Source: Mytilinidion resinicola (lineage: Eukaryota; Ascomycota; Dothideomycetes; Mytilinidiales; Mytilinidiaceae). From it: a DNA stretch of 64,000 nucleotides. A program made the position numbers and the translations under genes. Shown piece by piece: positions 54,368-64,000 of this stretch. Location of the stretch: assembly GCF_010093595.1 (NCBI RefSeq), contig NW_022985439.1:2148088-2212087 (forward strand), given 5' to 3'. The stretch's first letter is position 1. Each line of letters starts with the position of its first letter. The notes beneath the pieces were generated by a model. The model saw only the letters and a program-made list of their open reading frames with translations, was not told where the DNA came from and did no database searches.

Positions 54368-56986
54368 TTATGCTTCTCCAGCTCCAGTAATCCAACCCCA
54401 AACACCCCCTTCCGGCAGGCCCAGCCCAGTATCAATCCCACATGCCTTGACTACTGCCACGGCTACAGCGCCCAGCACGCCCATACCCCCTAGTATCTTG
54501 AAAATTACCGTCCCTCGTCTCCTTACCTCATCGGTGAAATCACATAGACCGAGGGGATCCCGAGTATCAACTCGCCCTTGGCGGCCATATCGTGCTCCAG
54601 GCCCACTAACTCTCTTCTCGCTCCCATGTCTCACGACAGCCCAGTCAGCGCGGGTGGGAGGCGGGCTGGAGATGATATTCCCGCCTCTAACTTCCTCGCC
54701 TACGCGCTCGAGGAGCCACTTTGCCCGCTCGGTTTGCTGGAGTTCTTCGAAACGCTCTCGCTCGTTGCGGAGGCTGCGTTGGAGGTCGCTAGCCCATTTC
54801 GCGAGACGCACCTGTGCGAAGCGCTCTTCGCGCTGTGTGTGGTCGTGGTAGCGCGTCAGGCTGAAGTCTGCAGCGCCCTCGAGATCGGGGAGCGTTGAGT
54901 GAGAGAGGGAAGGAGAAGAGACAGGATAGGGAGACTGTAGGTTGGAATTCGAGTTTGCGTGGGATAGGTAAAATGGTGAGTGTGGATGCGGTACCAAGAC
55001 GCCCGAGGGAGATGCGGCTGAGAATATAGAGGAGGTGGAAGACGGTGGCGCCGTGGTGAGTCGGCTAAAAGGGTCTTGTATGCTATTGCCTCCGAGTCCT
55101 CCTGTATTTAACCCAAGTGAGTTCAACCCTCGCTGCTGTGGGTATCCGTGCATAATCAGAGAATCCCCTGGAAAGTTGGCCCGACTTCTCCAAGCTAGGA
55201 ATTTCTTTGCAGCCGAATGTCGAAGCCAAGAGATCGTGTCGGGATTAAACACTTGTGTTACGAGAACAGCGAGCTCAGATGGCAGCAAAGGTTGGATATA
55301 ATCTGGAGACATGAGGAGGGAGGCATCCATAGTTTCCGTGTCCGGCCCTGGGGTTGAAGAGATGGCATAAGGAGGAGTTGGAACGCTTAAGTGGTCTGGT
55401 ATGCGCGGAGGCCCCGGCTGTTTACCGGTCTCGCGTTCGGACGAGGATTCTGGGGCTAAGATCGACCGAGCTTGGACGGCAAGAAGAGATTCCTGTATCG
55501 ATTTGCCGAAGAGGAATGGTTTGATGGACGTGATTTGAAGACGAGCGAGAAGGGTGTTCTTCAAGGCTATAACTTGGGCCGATGTGAGTGTATCGGCTTT
55601 GGAGATGAGAGGGATGACGTTTGTAAGCATCGAGAGACGTTGAATGTAGTCGATATCTGTGGATATGTCGTCTTCTAATAACAGTCAGTTTGATCCTCTT
55701 GTACATTAGGTTCGTCAACTCACTAGGAGATATAAGGTAGAAAATTACGTCCACATGCAGACCACCGTTGCCGCTCATCAGGCCAAGCAGATCTCCATCG
55801 CTCATGGCACCTATCGAGACGTTCTGGCGAAGCAACGACTCGACATACTCGATTACCAGATCCATGTTTTCTGTACTAGAACCATTCTTTCCATAACCGG
55901 GGGTATCAATAAAACACAAGTTCCTTTCTAACACCGTATCGCCCATGCTCTTGCGTCTCCGAAGTGCTCTGCTCTCTTCAGTATCAGACCACCACGAAGG
56001 ATACGCCCTTGTGCTGGCTTGGACTTCCATTATTCTCGTCGTGCCTGTGGAAACCGATCTTCGTTTACGTGATTTGGATGTTGGAGGAGGTGACTCTGCG
56101 TGGGTTGGGGATAGTGGATCTACATGGACAATGTCTTCGCAAGATTGAACGATGGACCGAATAAGGGCGGTCTTTCCGACTCCTGAATGAAAGTTAGTAC
56201 AGCAGCACAAGTAGGATATGTGCCCTTAGCGACATGAATGGGACACGTACCTGCTTCACCAGCAATCAACACCTTTAACCTCCCCATATTCTTTCCCTTC
56301 TCAGTGAACGGCCTTCGACTGGGCATCTGGATACTCGGCATGACCAGTTGAGGGAAGCTTCCAGACTGCTCAGTGTGTGTATCCTCGTCACCGTCCTCGC
56401 TGGAGACTACGGCCTGGCTTGCGGCTTCATCGGCGCCGGACTCTTCATCTGAGAGCTGGAAAGACTGGAGGGACACAGATTTAGGCGTGTCGGGTATCAT
56501 AGATTCTGGCGCTGGGGAATCTAGGTTCGAGGGAGAAACAGAAGCTGGTATCGCCTGGTGTGAAGCTTGCGCGAGGTGCTGCCTTCGCGCCAACGCGTGC
56601 CTGGGGCTGGCATCATCTTGTCTCGCGTCGGTATTCAGTGAACCTCTGGAAGGAGTCCGAGGCCTGGCGCCTTGCTTGTCCACGCTCCGTCCCGAAGAGT
56701 TGGCTTTGTTGCCATTCTTCTCATCGCTCGTGGTATCCCCGAAAGCAGACTGCAGGGCATCCGCGAGACTCTGGACACCGTATGTACTGTCCTTCTGCTT
56801 GCTTGCAGCCACTGTGCTTGTAGTGTCTGCCAAAGACTTCTCCATATCCTCCTCGCTCCTCAGAAAGAAAGACGTCGGCACATTATGGGCGGCCGCGGCG
56901 TTATGGGCGGGATGATCGGCGACGCTCGACTTGCGGGACCTGGGCCTCGCGGTAGGGAGGGCGTCGCCGCCCGGAGTCGGCCTCAT
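54368..56986 (-). CDS. Septin-type GTPase with C-terminal membrane segment
   Basis: The three exons are 56251-56986, 55724-56182 and 54368-55674, with introns of 68 and 49 bases; they encode 833 residues. A long disordered N terminus (about 1-235) precedes the septin G domain. The P-loop GEAGVGKT is built across intron 1 (about 243-250). The switch region is FIDTPGYG, the second intron joins FYLISP to DDISTDIDYIQRL, and the base-recognition motif is SKADTLT. After the G domain come a Ser/Pro-rich insert, a coiled coil (about 680-715, FAQVRLAKWASDLQRSLRNE) and a hydrophobic helix (about 790-812, IFKILGGMGVLGAVAVAVV). Septins form membrane-bound filaments that shape hyphae and septa. The long N terminus and membrane segment point to a filamentous-fungus-specific group (AspE-like, inferred). 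Confidence 0.82.
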
Positions 56987-57419
56987 CGTTGCAGAGACAC
57001 AGAGTCAGTCGAGAGGCGAGTGCAGTTCGGAGGAGTATTCTGGAGTGTTGCGGTGGTGAGGTGGAGGAGAGGTAGTGGCTGAATGACACGACGTCAAGGC
57101 CCCTCCGAGCTGGAGGACACGAGGCGGGGTGCAGAGCAGGGGGCCAACGAGTTGTTGTTTGGGCGCCTATTATCATAGATAAAGAAGAAAGCAGCAGATA
57201 TCGACCCGGCAGCACACAGAGAAGGCACAGTACGCGTTTCCTTCAGGTAGATGGCCAGCACGGGAGAGAGTAAGGCATGTATCGAGTGACTTGGCCATGC
57301 TGCAGCCCGGTTGGCCGAGTCACCTGCACCATTCACGCCGCCATGCAGGGAATAGCACTATCTCCGAAGGCATCGTCATATCTTCACCAGCGCCATATTG
57401 CAACTCAACCACAAATTGA
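56987..57419. other. Intergenic stretch upstream of the septin-type gene
   Basis: This is promoter and leader for the reverse-strand gene. Nothing else is seen. Confidence 0.5.
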
Positions 57420-57788
57420 ATGAGCCAAAAGTCAGATTTTGCACGTCGTATTGTACATCCACGATCTAAATTACAGCACCACTCCATCACTCCGCCCTCC
57501 CCAGCTGACGATCATCCGCCTCAAATAAACATTGCAAATAGTGCTGCATCAGCAAAACCAAAACTAGAATTAGGCCCCTGGGAAGAAGACACAACTCCCC
57601 TTCTTTTCTTGCCATCCGAGCTATGCCATGCGACCATGTTTGGTAGATCGCCATCCCTATCGAACGACATCCACGCACGTATCCAGGCAGGGCTAGATAG
57701 CCAACCACGTGGACCCGAGCGATCTGAAAGAAAGAAAAAGAAGAAAATAATCACGGAAAGCGAAACTGCTCGAGGGGGTAACTCATAG
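57420..57788 (+). CDS. Small open frame, 122 residues, uncertain
   Basis: A start ATG at 57420 opens a polar, disordered frame (SDFARRIVHPRSKLQHHS) that ends with a Lys-rich run (RSERKKKKKIITES). It has no known domain. It lies between the septin-type and G3BP-like genes and could be chance or a species-specific gene. Confidence 0.3.
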   Translation: MSQKSDFARRIVHPRSKLQHHSITPPSPADDHPPQINIANSAASAKPKLELGPWEEDTTPLLFLPSELCHATMFGRSPSLSNDIHARIQAGLDSQPRGPERSERKKKKKIITESETARGGNS

Positions 57789-58109
57789 TGCAGATCGATG
57801 AGGAAAGGGTACAGGCAGAATGCAATCAGAAAAGTTCGCTATGCTACGGGGAAGAAGGTAATGGTCGCATGCCGTCCGGGGAGCACGCTGCTGAACTTTT
57901 GTCGAAACCGGGAGGACCTTTTTAGACAGGGCGTGAAGAGGGAACCGATGTAGAATACAGATTACTAAGGCCATGAGTCGTCGCTACGAAACCGAAAGAT
58001 GCTGGGATAGGTCGTCGAACGTAGTTTCGTGTTGCATGTGCCGAAAGATTTGGTGGAGGGAATACTAGACGTGTGCTGCCGATGGGACGAAGTTAGGGAT
58101 ATGAAGCCC

Positions 58110-59901
58110 TCACGCTGGGGGAGGGGCTCCGCGACCACGGCCCATGTTGCCGCGTCCGCCACGGGGTGGGAAGTTTCCGCGGCCTGGTCCGCCTGGTCCT
58201 CCACGACCGCGCAGGCCACCACGCTGGAAGGGGAAGTTGCCGGGGCGGAGACGGCGCTCCTCGACGTTGATGTCCTCGCCGTTTACTTTGTGGGGGTTGG
58301 CGGCAACGGCAGCTTGGAAGCCAGCGACCGTCTTGAAGTCGACGAAGGCACAGTTCTAGGTCTAGTCAGCTTATTGTACATGTAACTGGATTGCGACGAG
58401 CTAATTACCTTCTGGCGGCTGATGTCGCAGTATTCGACCTCGCCGTACTTCGAAAGCGCAGCCTTCAATGCGGCATCGTCAACACCAGCGCTAACGTTCT
58501 TGATGTAAGCCCTCTTGTTGTCTGCATCTGCAGTCGGGATCTGGTTCTGCGATCGCGATTGTTCCTTCTTGTGGCCGGCGCCAGCAGTCTGCCATCCTGC
58601 CTCTCCCTGGCTGTTGGTTGGCGACTGTTCACGGGCTGGTGGGGCTGCCTGAGCAGCGGACGTGGTTGGGGGAGGCGTGGGTGCCGACGCCGATGGGGCA
58701 GCCTTCGGTTGGGAGGGAGTAGCATTCGCAGCGGGCGATGGGACGTTGGGGGTGGCTACCCGATTACCAGAACCCAGCAGTGCTGCCCATGTTTTCGGCT
58801 TCGGAGCGGCGGCAGGGGTGGGAGCGGCAACAGGCTTCGCAGGCGCAGCGGCTGGTGCAGCGGCAGTCGGCGCCGGATCCTTTGGTTTTTCTGGCTCGGT
58901 AACCTCTTCTTCAACAGCGGCCTCGACTTCTTCGGCTGGCGTCTCAACAGCTGAGACAGCGGCAGCTGGGGCATCCTCAGCATGGGCAACCTCAGCCTCT
59001 TCTGGGACGGGAGTGCCGTTGACCTCAGCGGGAGGCGGGGATGCTTCACGAGTGGCCTCATCTTCGTGGATCACGTCCTCCAGCTTGTGGTCGACCTCAG
59101 CGATGGCCTCTGGCTCATCAGGCGTGTGGTGGATCTGATCATCGCCGTTTTCGGCAGCGGTCGGCGCTGGCTCCTGGATGCCGGCCTCCTCTTCGGCCGG
59201 CTCCTGCTGAAGCTGCTCTTCTTCCTCTTCCGGCTCTTCTGCAATATAGCGGAAGATGTCGTTCAGGACGAAGTAGCCATTGGTCTGCTCGGCGAGCACG
59301 AAGGTCTGGCAGAACTTCTTGTGCGGTTGTCCCCTGTTCGAGATCTCGCCGATGACCTGGATGACGATGTTCTGGTCAGAGCCCTGGGAGTCGACGTTGG
59401 TCACGCGGACTTTGCAGTCGTGGAAATCGAGCTCCTTGATGCGATCGTTGATTGCCTGATGGACGTTGTCAGCTCTCATTCCCAGACGGGCGGACTGTGA
59501 GCTCCTACTTTCTGGCCGACGTTCACAGACACCTTTTCCTCCTCGATACCGGACACAAACTGCGAGCGTTTGTTGTAAAAGAGCTGTTGATGGGGTTAGC
59601 AAACAAGGCGCATGAGAAGCAGACCAGCTTGGAGACGTACGAAGAGCTTATCGGGCGAACGGCTCAGGGTGGTGTAGTATTGCTCAACGAAGTACCAGCC
59701 AACCTCATCCTTCGGTATCTCGGCGGCGTTGTTGTTGGCGGGAGAAGTAGTGTTGGCCGGAGTAGCATTGTAGCTCACGTTGGCCGGGAGGGTGCTATTG
59801 GCGCCGGCAGCACCATAGTTGTTGTCAATGGAGCCGTAAGCATGCGCCTGGTGATGCGCATAGTTGCCGTTGACGGGCATAGTGGGTTCAGCCGTTGCCA
59901 T
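58110..59901 (-). CDS. NTF2- and RRM-domain RNA-binding protein, G3BP-like
   Basis: The four exons are 59641-59901, 59509-59583, 58409-59455 and 58110-58355, with introns of 57, 53 and 53 bases; they encode 542 residues. After an Asn/Ala-rich start, the NTF2-like domain runs from about 67 to 190 (VGWYFVEQYYTTLSRSPDKL, then NKRSQFVSGIEEE and AINDRIKELDFHDCKVRV). A long acidic, Glu/Pro/Ala-rich linker follows. Then come an RRM (about 428-500, RAYIKNVSAGVDDAALKAAL with RNP-1-like CAFVDF across intron 3) and a C-terminal RGG box (about 508-535). This order is that of G3BP, S. pombe Nxt3 and yeast Bre5, which bind RNA, form stress granules and act as a cofactor of a Ubp3-type deubiquitinase. The model is well supported. 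Confidence 0.92.
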
Positions 59902-61097
59902 GATGACGCGAGCGATGAAGGGGGGATATTAGGTAGCGTTATGGAGGGATTGGATGCCGCGAGGGAGCAGCGGCAGGAGAGGTGCCGAGGAGGTAGTGGA
60001 AGCTAGGAAGAGAAGCTGTAGCAAGTACGCATGTGGTTAGCAGATGGCCAGCTGGAGAGGATGGGGTTTCGTACAGAGGGCCCTTGGACGGGACGGCGCG
60101 AGGTGATAGAGGCGGCCTCCGGCTCTCAATCGGGGGTGTCAAGTAAGAGGGCTCAGCGGGCGGGACGAGAGAAGGCGTGTGAATAGAAGACGCAGTGGCG
60201 GCGAGGGGTGGCAGACTCAAGGGCTCCCTAATGAACGAGAAGGAAAGCTGATGGAGAGACGCGGGTGGTGGTGAGGCGGGTGCGGTGGTGGACACTGAGG
60301 TTTTTGCCCAGATGGTTTTGAATTGTGCACGGCCCGATAGCTTAGCGCTAGTTCTTCGGCCTTCCATGCCGCGAGACCTCACTTCTGGCCAACACCACGA
60401 CGCTTTTATAATGTCACCTCACGTCCGATTCCACCGAACCATCTGCATTGGTATTGCCTTCGTAGCTCTCCGTCTTGCATTGGGAGTCGTTTTCCCATCT
60501 TCGCTTTATTGCCATGGTTAATCTCCGAAGCCTTCCTATTGGCTGAGCCTCCTTAATCCAGACATTGGCTACCTAGGTATGCTTGAAAATGAATTACAAG
60601 TGAAGGCATTGACTAGTTTACATCGAAGCCATATCGCAATGCCTTAAGTTTACGCTTATTCCAATGCATTGATGTTGCATAAATGCGTCCAATTCTCACC
60701 GTCTTGAGAGCTAGAATAGTGAGCCTCATAAGTGAAGGAGGATATTGGCCAGCAGCACGGCTTACTCATCTTCGGTACTCGATATTGCGGTGATGCTCAA
60801 GTCACCCCTTCACTCGATGTAGCGATCCAAGAAGAAAATGTTCGTTTCCTGTCACTTTCAGTAGTTACAGCGTTATGTCTGTTGTTACGAACAGCACATC
60901 AATGACAGCGAGAGGGCCACCGGCACCGCTTGCTGTCCAGGACCACCGTGAGCCTCTCTGTGGGGCTACTTATACCCAGTTTCAAATCCAGGACTCCCTT
61001 TTACTTTCCACGTGCAAGACAATTTTATATCGACCACTTCTTACAATAACATCCACCAGCTTTATACCAACAGCTTCAGTATCACAACAACACTTAG
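59902..61097. other. Intergenic stretch upstream of the G3BP-like gene and of the small-gene array
   Basis: No conserved gene is seen. An ATG frame at 60875-61150 might be a 5' exon of the Ser-rich locus at 61098 but is unsupported. Confidence 0.45.
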
Positions 61098-62023
61098 CCT
61101 TCCTGGAAACCCGAATCAAAGGTGTACCCCTACGATGGCCCTCTGTATGAGTATGACTCTGATAGTAGCTCAAGCTACGACTCCGACGATGACTACTGCA
61201 TGGACATCGACGGCTTCCTCACGAGGGGCACCTACCGCGACGAAGCCAGAGCAAGGTTAGCCCAATTTCTAGACGAAATGGACGAAGCGGCTGCCTTCTT
61301 GGCGTACCGAAGACTATACCCTATCCATAGACCCGTGCGAACAGTCTTTGTTCCAGCACCGGTTTACGTTGTCCCAAGCGGCCCCCGGCGTGCTCTTCAC
61401 AGCGCTCGATTCAACGGCGGACGCGCTCATGATTCACGAGCTCCTAGATCGATCGCCTCTGGAAGCCACCACGAGGATGAAAGGGATGAGTCTAGGGCCG
61501 GCGGTGCTTCTGTTGCAAGCAGCGCGCGACCCCATGGAACTAGAAGCAGTGCTAGTGGACATGAAGGTGGCAACGATCGCGCCACGACTGCATCCAGAAA
61601 CAGTGGCGCTTCTCGTTCCGCCGCATCAACCGCACGGCCTCATAGCTCCTCTGGGAGCAACGCTTGAGGAAGTCAGACTCGCAGCGCCGCTGCCTCCAGA
61701 GCGAGTGGTGCCCCATCCGAGCCGGCGGGGTCCCATCCGTAGTCGGTGGTGCCGCTCGCTCTGTTGCAGGCTCTGTAGCTCCCAGCGACTCGCAGACGTA
61801 TGCAGCTGGTGTTAGACAGCATCGATCCGCAGCCCCAAGCCAAGCCAATAGCAGAGTATCAGACTGGGCCACCTATGTGTCAAAAGGTCAAGTAGGTGGT
61901 TCGCGTCCGTCTGTGGCAGGACACAGAGCCCCTGGTGCGGCTCCATCTGTGGCAGCAAGCAGAGCAAGCAGAGTAAGCAGCACGCGCCGCTCGACGACAG
62001 ATCGAAGCAGCCGTCACGTGTGA
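61098..62023 (+). pseudogene. Ser/Ala/Arg-rich low-complexity gene, broken
   Basis: The coding part begins after a CTTAG acceptor-like site (61093-61097) with no ATG in frame, so a 5' exon is missing or upstream. It encodes an acidic start (YDSDSSSSYDSDDDYCMDID), a helical segment (LAQFLDEMDEAAAFLAYRR) and a long Ser/Ala/Arg/Gly-rich tail. After SSSGSNA comes TGA at 61665-61667. The same composition continues in frame for about 20 codons and then in the next frame (from about 61730, GGAARSVAGSVAPSDSQ) to a TGA at 62023. A nonsense codon plus a frameshift in uniform low-complexity coding sequence implies decay. The family is not recognised. Confidence 0.45.
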
Positions 62024-62697
62024 TGCTCCTTTCACCATAGTAAAGTGGAGTGTTGTTGATGTGACGCAGGTAGTCACTGGACGGCGATTTGGGATGCAGA
62101 TGGCCTGGTGCTAACAGTGTTTATCTCCAATATCTAATTGATTTCAAATTTTAATTCACTTTCTTCTATCTTCTTAACGCTGATTATTGAACCAATCAAT
62201 TTCCTTTCTCATTGATTTAGCTAGATTCACATTACTACAATTCATGATTAGATGAATCCGAGTTCATCTGTATTTCGAGATATCGCTCTAGGACTGCCAG
62301 TAATCGTAGCACGCGCTTTTTCTTCACGATTTGAAAATATTGCGCTACTTGGAGTGGTATACTACGTATCGTATGAGTTGTAGCTTCATCTTCGAAGGTT
62401 TATCCAGCTCATTATCTCTACCGCGACTCGAACTTTCTACTTCATCGTGATTGTGGCAATAGCGTAATCCTTTTCATAGCAATAATATAACATGTTACTG
62501 ACATACGTAACATTGACGACCTTGGACACGCTGTCACTGCCGTGCTCGGTATTAAAAGTGCAGGCTTCCTCGTTTTCCAATTCACTTTTCATACTACAAC
62601 TACATTATAGCTTCGATCACAGCTTCAGTACCGCACAAACGGCGATCACTATAAACATCTATCTCTTCAGCAAGATCTTAGCTAGTATGTACTGCAG
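62024..62697. other. AT-rich intergenic stretch in the small-gene array
   Basis: It contains a TATTAAAAG box near 62549 and the leader motif CAGCTTCAGTACCGCACAA near 62624, similar to the leaders of the neighbouring loci. Confidence 0.45.
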
Positions 62698-63092
62698 AAA
62701 CCGCGGGCTTGCCAATTGGGGACTACGACCCCACTGAGAACGAGGATCCCCGCAATCGCTACGATTTCAGCTCTTTATGGTACGCCACGGACGACTATGA
62801 AGACGACGGATACCCCCTCGATTTAGGCTGCACCCTCCCCAACGAAATCCAGCAACGCCTGGAGCGCGTTAGTGGACAAACACACTCTCCGCAGCTGAGG
62901 TCGGATCCTCGATTCCGAATCCTGGTGGCGGGCACTCTGGAAGAGTACAATCACCTGGCATGCTCGACTGCCGCAATCCAGCATTCGACGCTACGGTATA
63001 CCGGCAAATTTATAGATGAGTTGCTCTGGTTGCCCCTAGTGCTGCGACAACATCGTAATCATGCGTTTCGTGGGCCAAATGGAGAGTTATGA
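62698..63092 (+). CDS. Small orphan protein, probable last exon (about 131 residues)
   Basis: An open frame from a CTGCAG acceptor-like site at 62692-62697 encodes an acidic, Tyr/Asp-rich start (SLWYATDDYEDDGYPLDL) and a core (NEIQQRLERVSGQTHSPQLR, FRILVAGTLEEY). It has no in-frame ATG, so an upstream exon is likely. The ATG at 62687 is in another frame. The core resembles the next locus at 63430 (IQ-x-LxR-x-SG-x-x-H-x-P-x-L-x-x-D-x-F-x-ILxA), so the two are probable paralogues. I do not recognise the family. Confidence 0.4.
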
Positions 63093-63429
63093 TTCACTTA
63101 CTAGTGTCGGAGCTAGGCCTACTGGCTGCTAGTTGGCTAAATGAACAACAAATATGTCATACTTCATCCTTCACTTTCACTTTTAGTGGCAGCCGTAGTA
63201 ACTTGCCATTTTAAGGGCTTGTTGTCACTGACCACTGACATCGTTGAGTGTGAAGTCGGTATTGGTGCCCTCGTTGGCATGTGTAACAGTCTCTCCGATT
63301 TCTTATATAGTCTTCGTACCTCTACTTCCCAGGAATGAGAACTATACATTCAGTATTCATCCGCACAATCACTCAGTGCCCTCACGAACTCTTTTCTACA
63401 TCCGAAATCTGTGGGGCTTAAACTCCCTA
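63093..63429. other. Intergenic stretch in the small-gene array
   Basis: It contains a TTATATAG box near 63304 and a leader motif TTCAGTATTCATCCGCACAA near 63351. No gene is seen. Confidence 0.4.
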
Positions 63430-63897
63430 ATGTCCCGCGATTACCGCAGCCGGCCCGACCTCGACGAGACCTCCCTCACTCACGAAGTAGAGCATGGCTA
63501 TTCATCTTCCTCTTCCAACGATGGTCAAGTCCCCTACCAGATACCTCCGGGGATCCAGCGCCTCCTAGCCCGCTCTGGCGGCCGCATGCATTTCCCAGAG
63601 CTGAGCCGGGATCAGTTTTCAATCCTGGCGGCGGATGGCAATGAGCCATGGCTCCAGAATTATATTGACATGGGCTTACTCGAGCCTAATTGTGTGTATC
63701 GCGATACTAGACTACTACGACGCGTTTTAACGGAACTAAGGGCGTTGCCACAGGCGCTGTGCCGGGTCGGTGGTCACAGTGGTAGGAATAGCTTCGGAGT
63801 CGCTGCTATTGGAGATGAGGGACGTCGTAGTACAAGAGGTGAAGTTTCTCGTGGATATAGTGAAGTTAGTCGGCCAGCAGGATGTTGCCGGGTATAG
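63430..63897 (+). CDS. Small orphan protein, paralogue of the 62.7-kb locus
   Basis: An ATG at 63430 (MSRDYRSRPDLDETS) opens a 155-residue frame. A core (IQRLLARSGGRMHFPELSRD, FSILAADGNEPW) aligns with the preceding locus. After about residue 113 the product looks unlike coding sequence, whereas the +1 frame from 63770 to 63997 reads as a plausible amphipathic tail (LLLEMRDVVVQEVKFLVDIV). A one-base frameshift or an unrecognised intron is therefore possible. No signal peptide or known domain is visible. A TATA-type TTATATAG sits about 125 bases upstream. Confidence 0.4.
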   Translation: MSRDYRSRPDLDETSLTHEVEHGYSSSSSNDGQVPYQIPPGIQRLLARSGGRMHFPELSRDQFSILAADGNEPWLQNYIDMGLLEPNCVYRDTRLLRRVLTELRALPQALCRVGGHSGRNSFGVAAIGDEGRRSTRGEVSRGYSEVSRPAGCCRV

Positions 63898-64000
63898 CAA
63901 TGCCCTCCGAGTAACTACGCTGAGGACAGGGCTCTTTCGAGGTACTGAGGAGTTTCTACTGAGCGTGGCGCAAATAGGGGTAAAGAGCAGGTCCTGAAAA

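Noticed and set aside
58662..59138. A 158-codon Ala/Gly/Ser-rich forward frame within the G3BP-like gene
   Set aside because: It is the antisense shadow of the Ala/Pro/Glu-rich linker of the reverse-strand gene.
1..64000. CRISPR arrays, operons, riboswitches or other prokaryotic features
   Set aside because: The introns, gene families and transposons are those of a filamentous fungus, and no array of spaced direct repeats was seen.

Overview
The window is nuclear DNA of a filamentous ascomycete (Pezizomycotina). The evidence is short introns of about 45-130 bases with GT..AG ends, fungus-specific families (Zn2Cys6 regulator, HET domain, TRI12-type efflux pump, CYP52-type P450, stand-alone adenylation domain), and transposons whose conserved Trp/Gln codons have become TAG/TAA. 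That last pattern is what repeat-induced point mutation (RIP, C-to-T) leaves. The class is not fixed by the sequence; Dothideomycetes or a relative is my guess.

Layout. Positions 1-8906 are an AT-rich stack of nested dead transposons: the end of a TA-flanked DNA element, a Ty3/gypsy chromovirus with an antisense ORF relic, and a Ty1/copia element split by a RIP-damaged pogo-like element, ending in a short LTR. At 9443-10541 lies a DNA element with a perfect 8-bp target duplication, long inverted repeats and one AT-hook/coiled-coil ORF. About 10.5-14.8 kb is gene-poor. From 14.8 to 22.7 kb come a LaeA-like methyltransferase, an interrupted hypothetical gene, a truncated Tc1 transposase, a HET-domain pseudogene and an intact Zn2Cys6 regulator. 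At 23.1-25.4 kb an apparently intact pogo-like transposon sits 4 bp from a MITE. From 25.7 to 42.2 kb are a broken F-box/LRR-like gene, a TRI12-type pump, two short LTRs, a CYP52-type P450, a DEAH-helicase remnant, a BTB protein and a broken RING gene.

The right third is mostly ordinary conserved gene space: a stand-alone adenylating enzyme, an AMSH/Sst2-type deubiquitinase, two conserved hypothetical genes, an F-box protein, a septin-type GTPase and a G3BP-like NTF2/RRM protein. The last 3 kb hold an array of small, unrecognised, partly broken genes with similar leaders.

The genes do not form an obvious pathway. The main theme is genome defence and decay: heavily mutated repeats lie near a transposon that looks fresh, and six host-like loci (15.8, 19.2, 25.7, 37.5, 41.2 and 61.1 kb) carry in-frame stops, frameshifts or truncations. 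Exon boundaries were placed by eye from splice signals and reading-frame continuity, and each CDS entry spans start to stop including introns.
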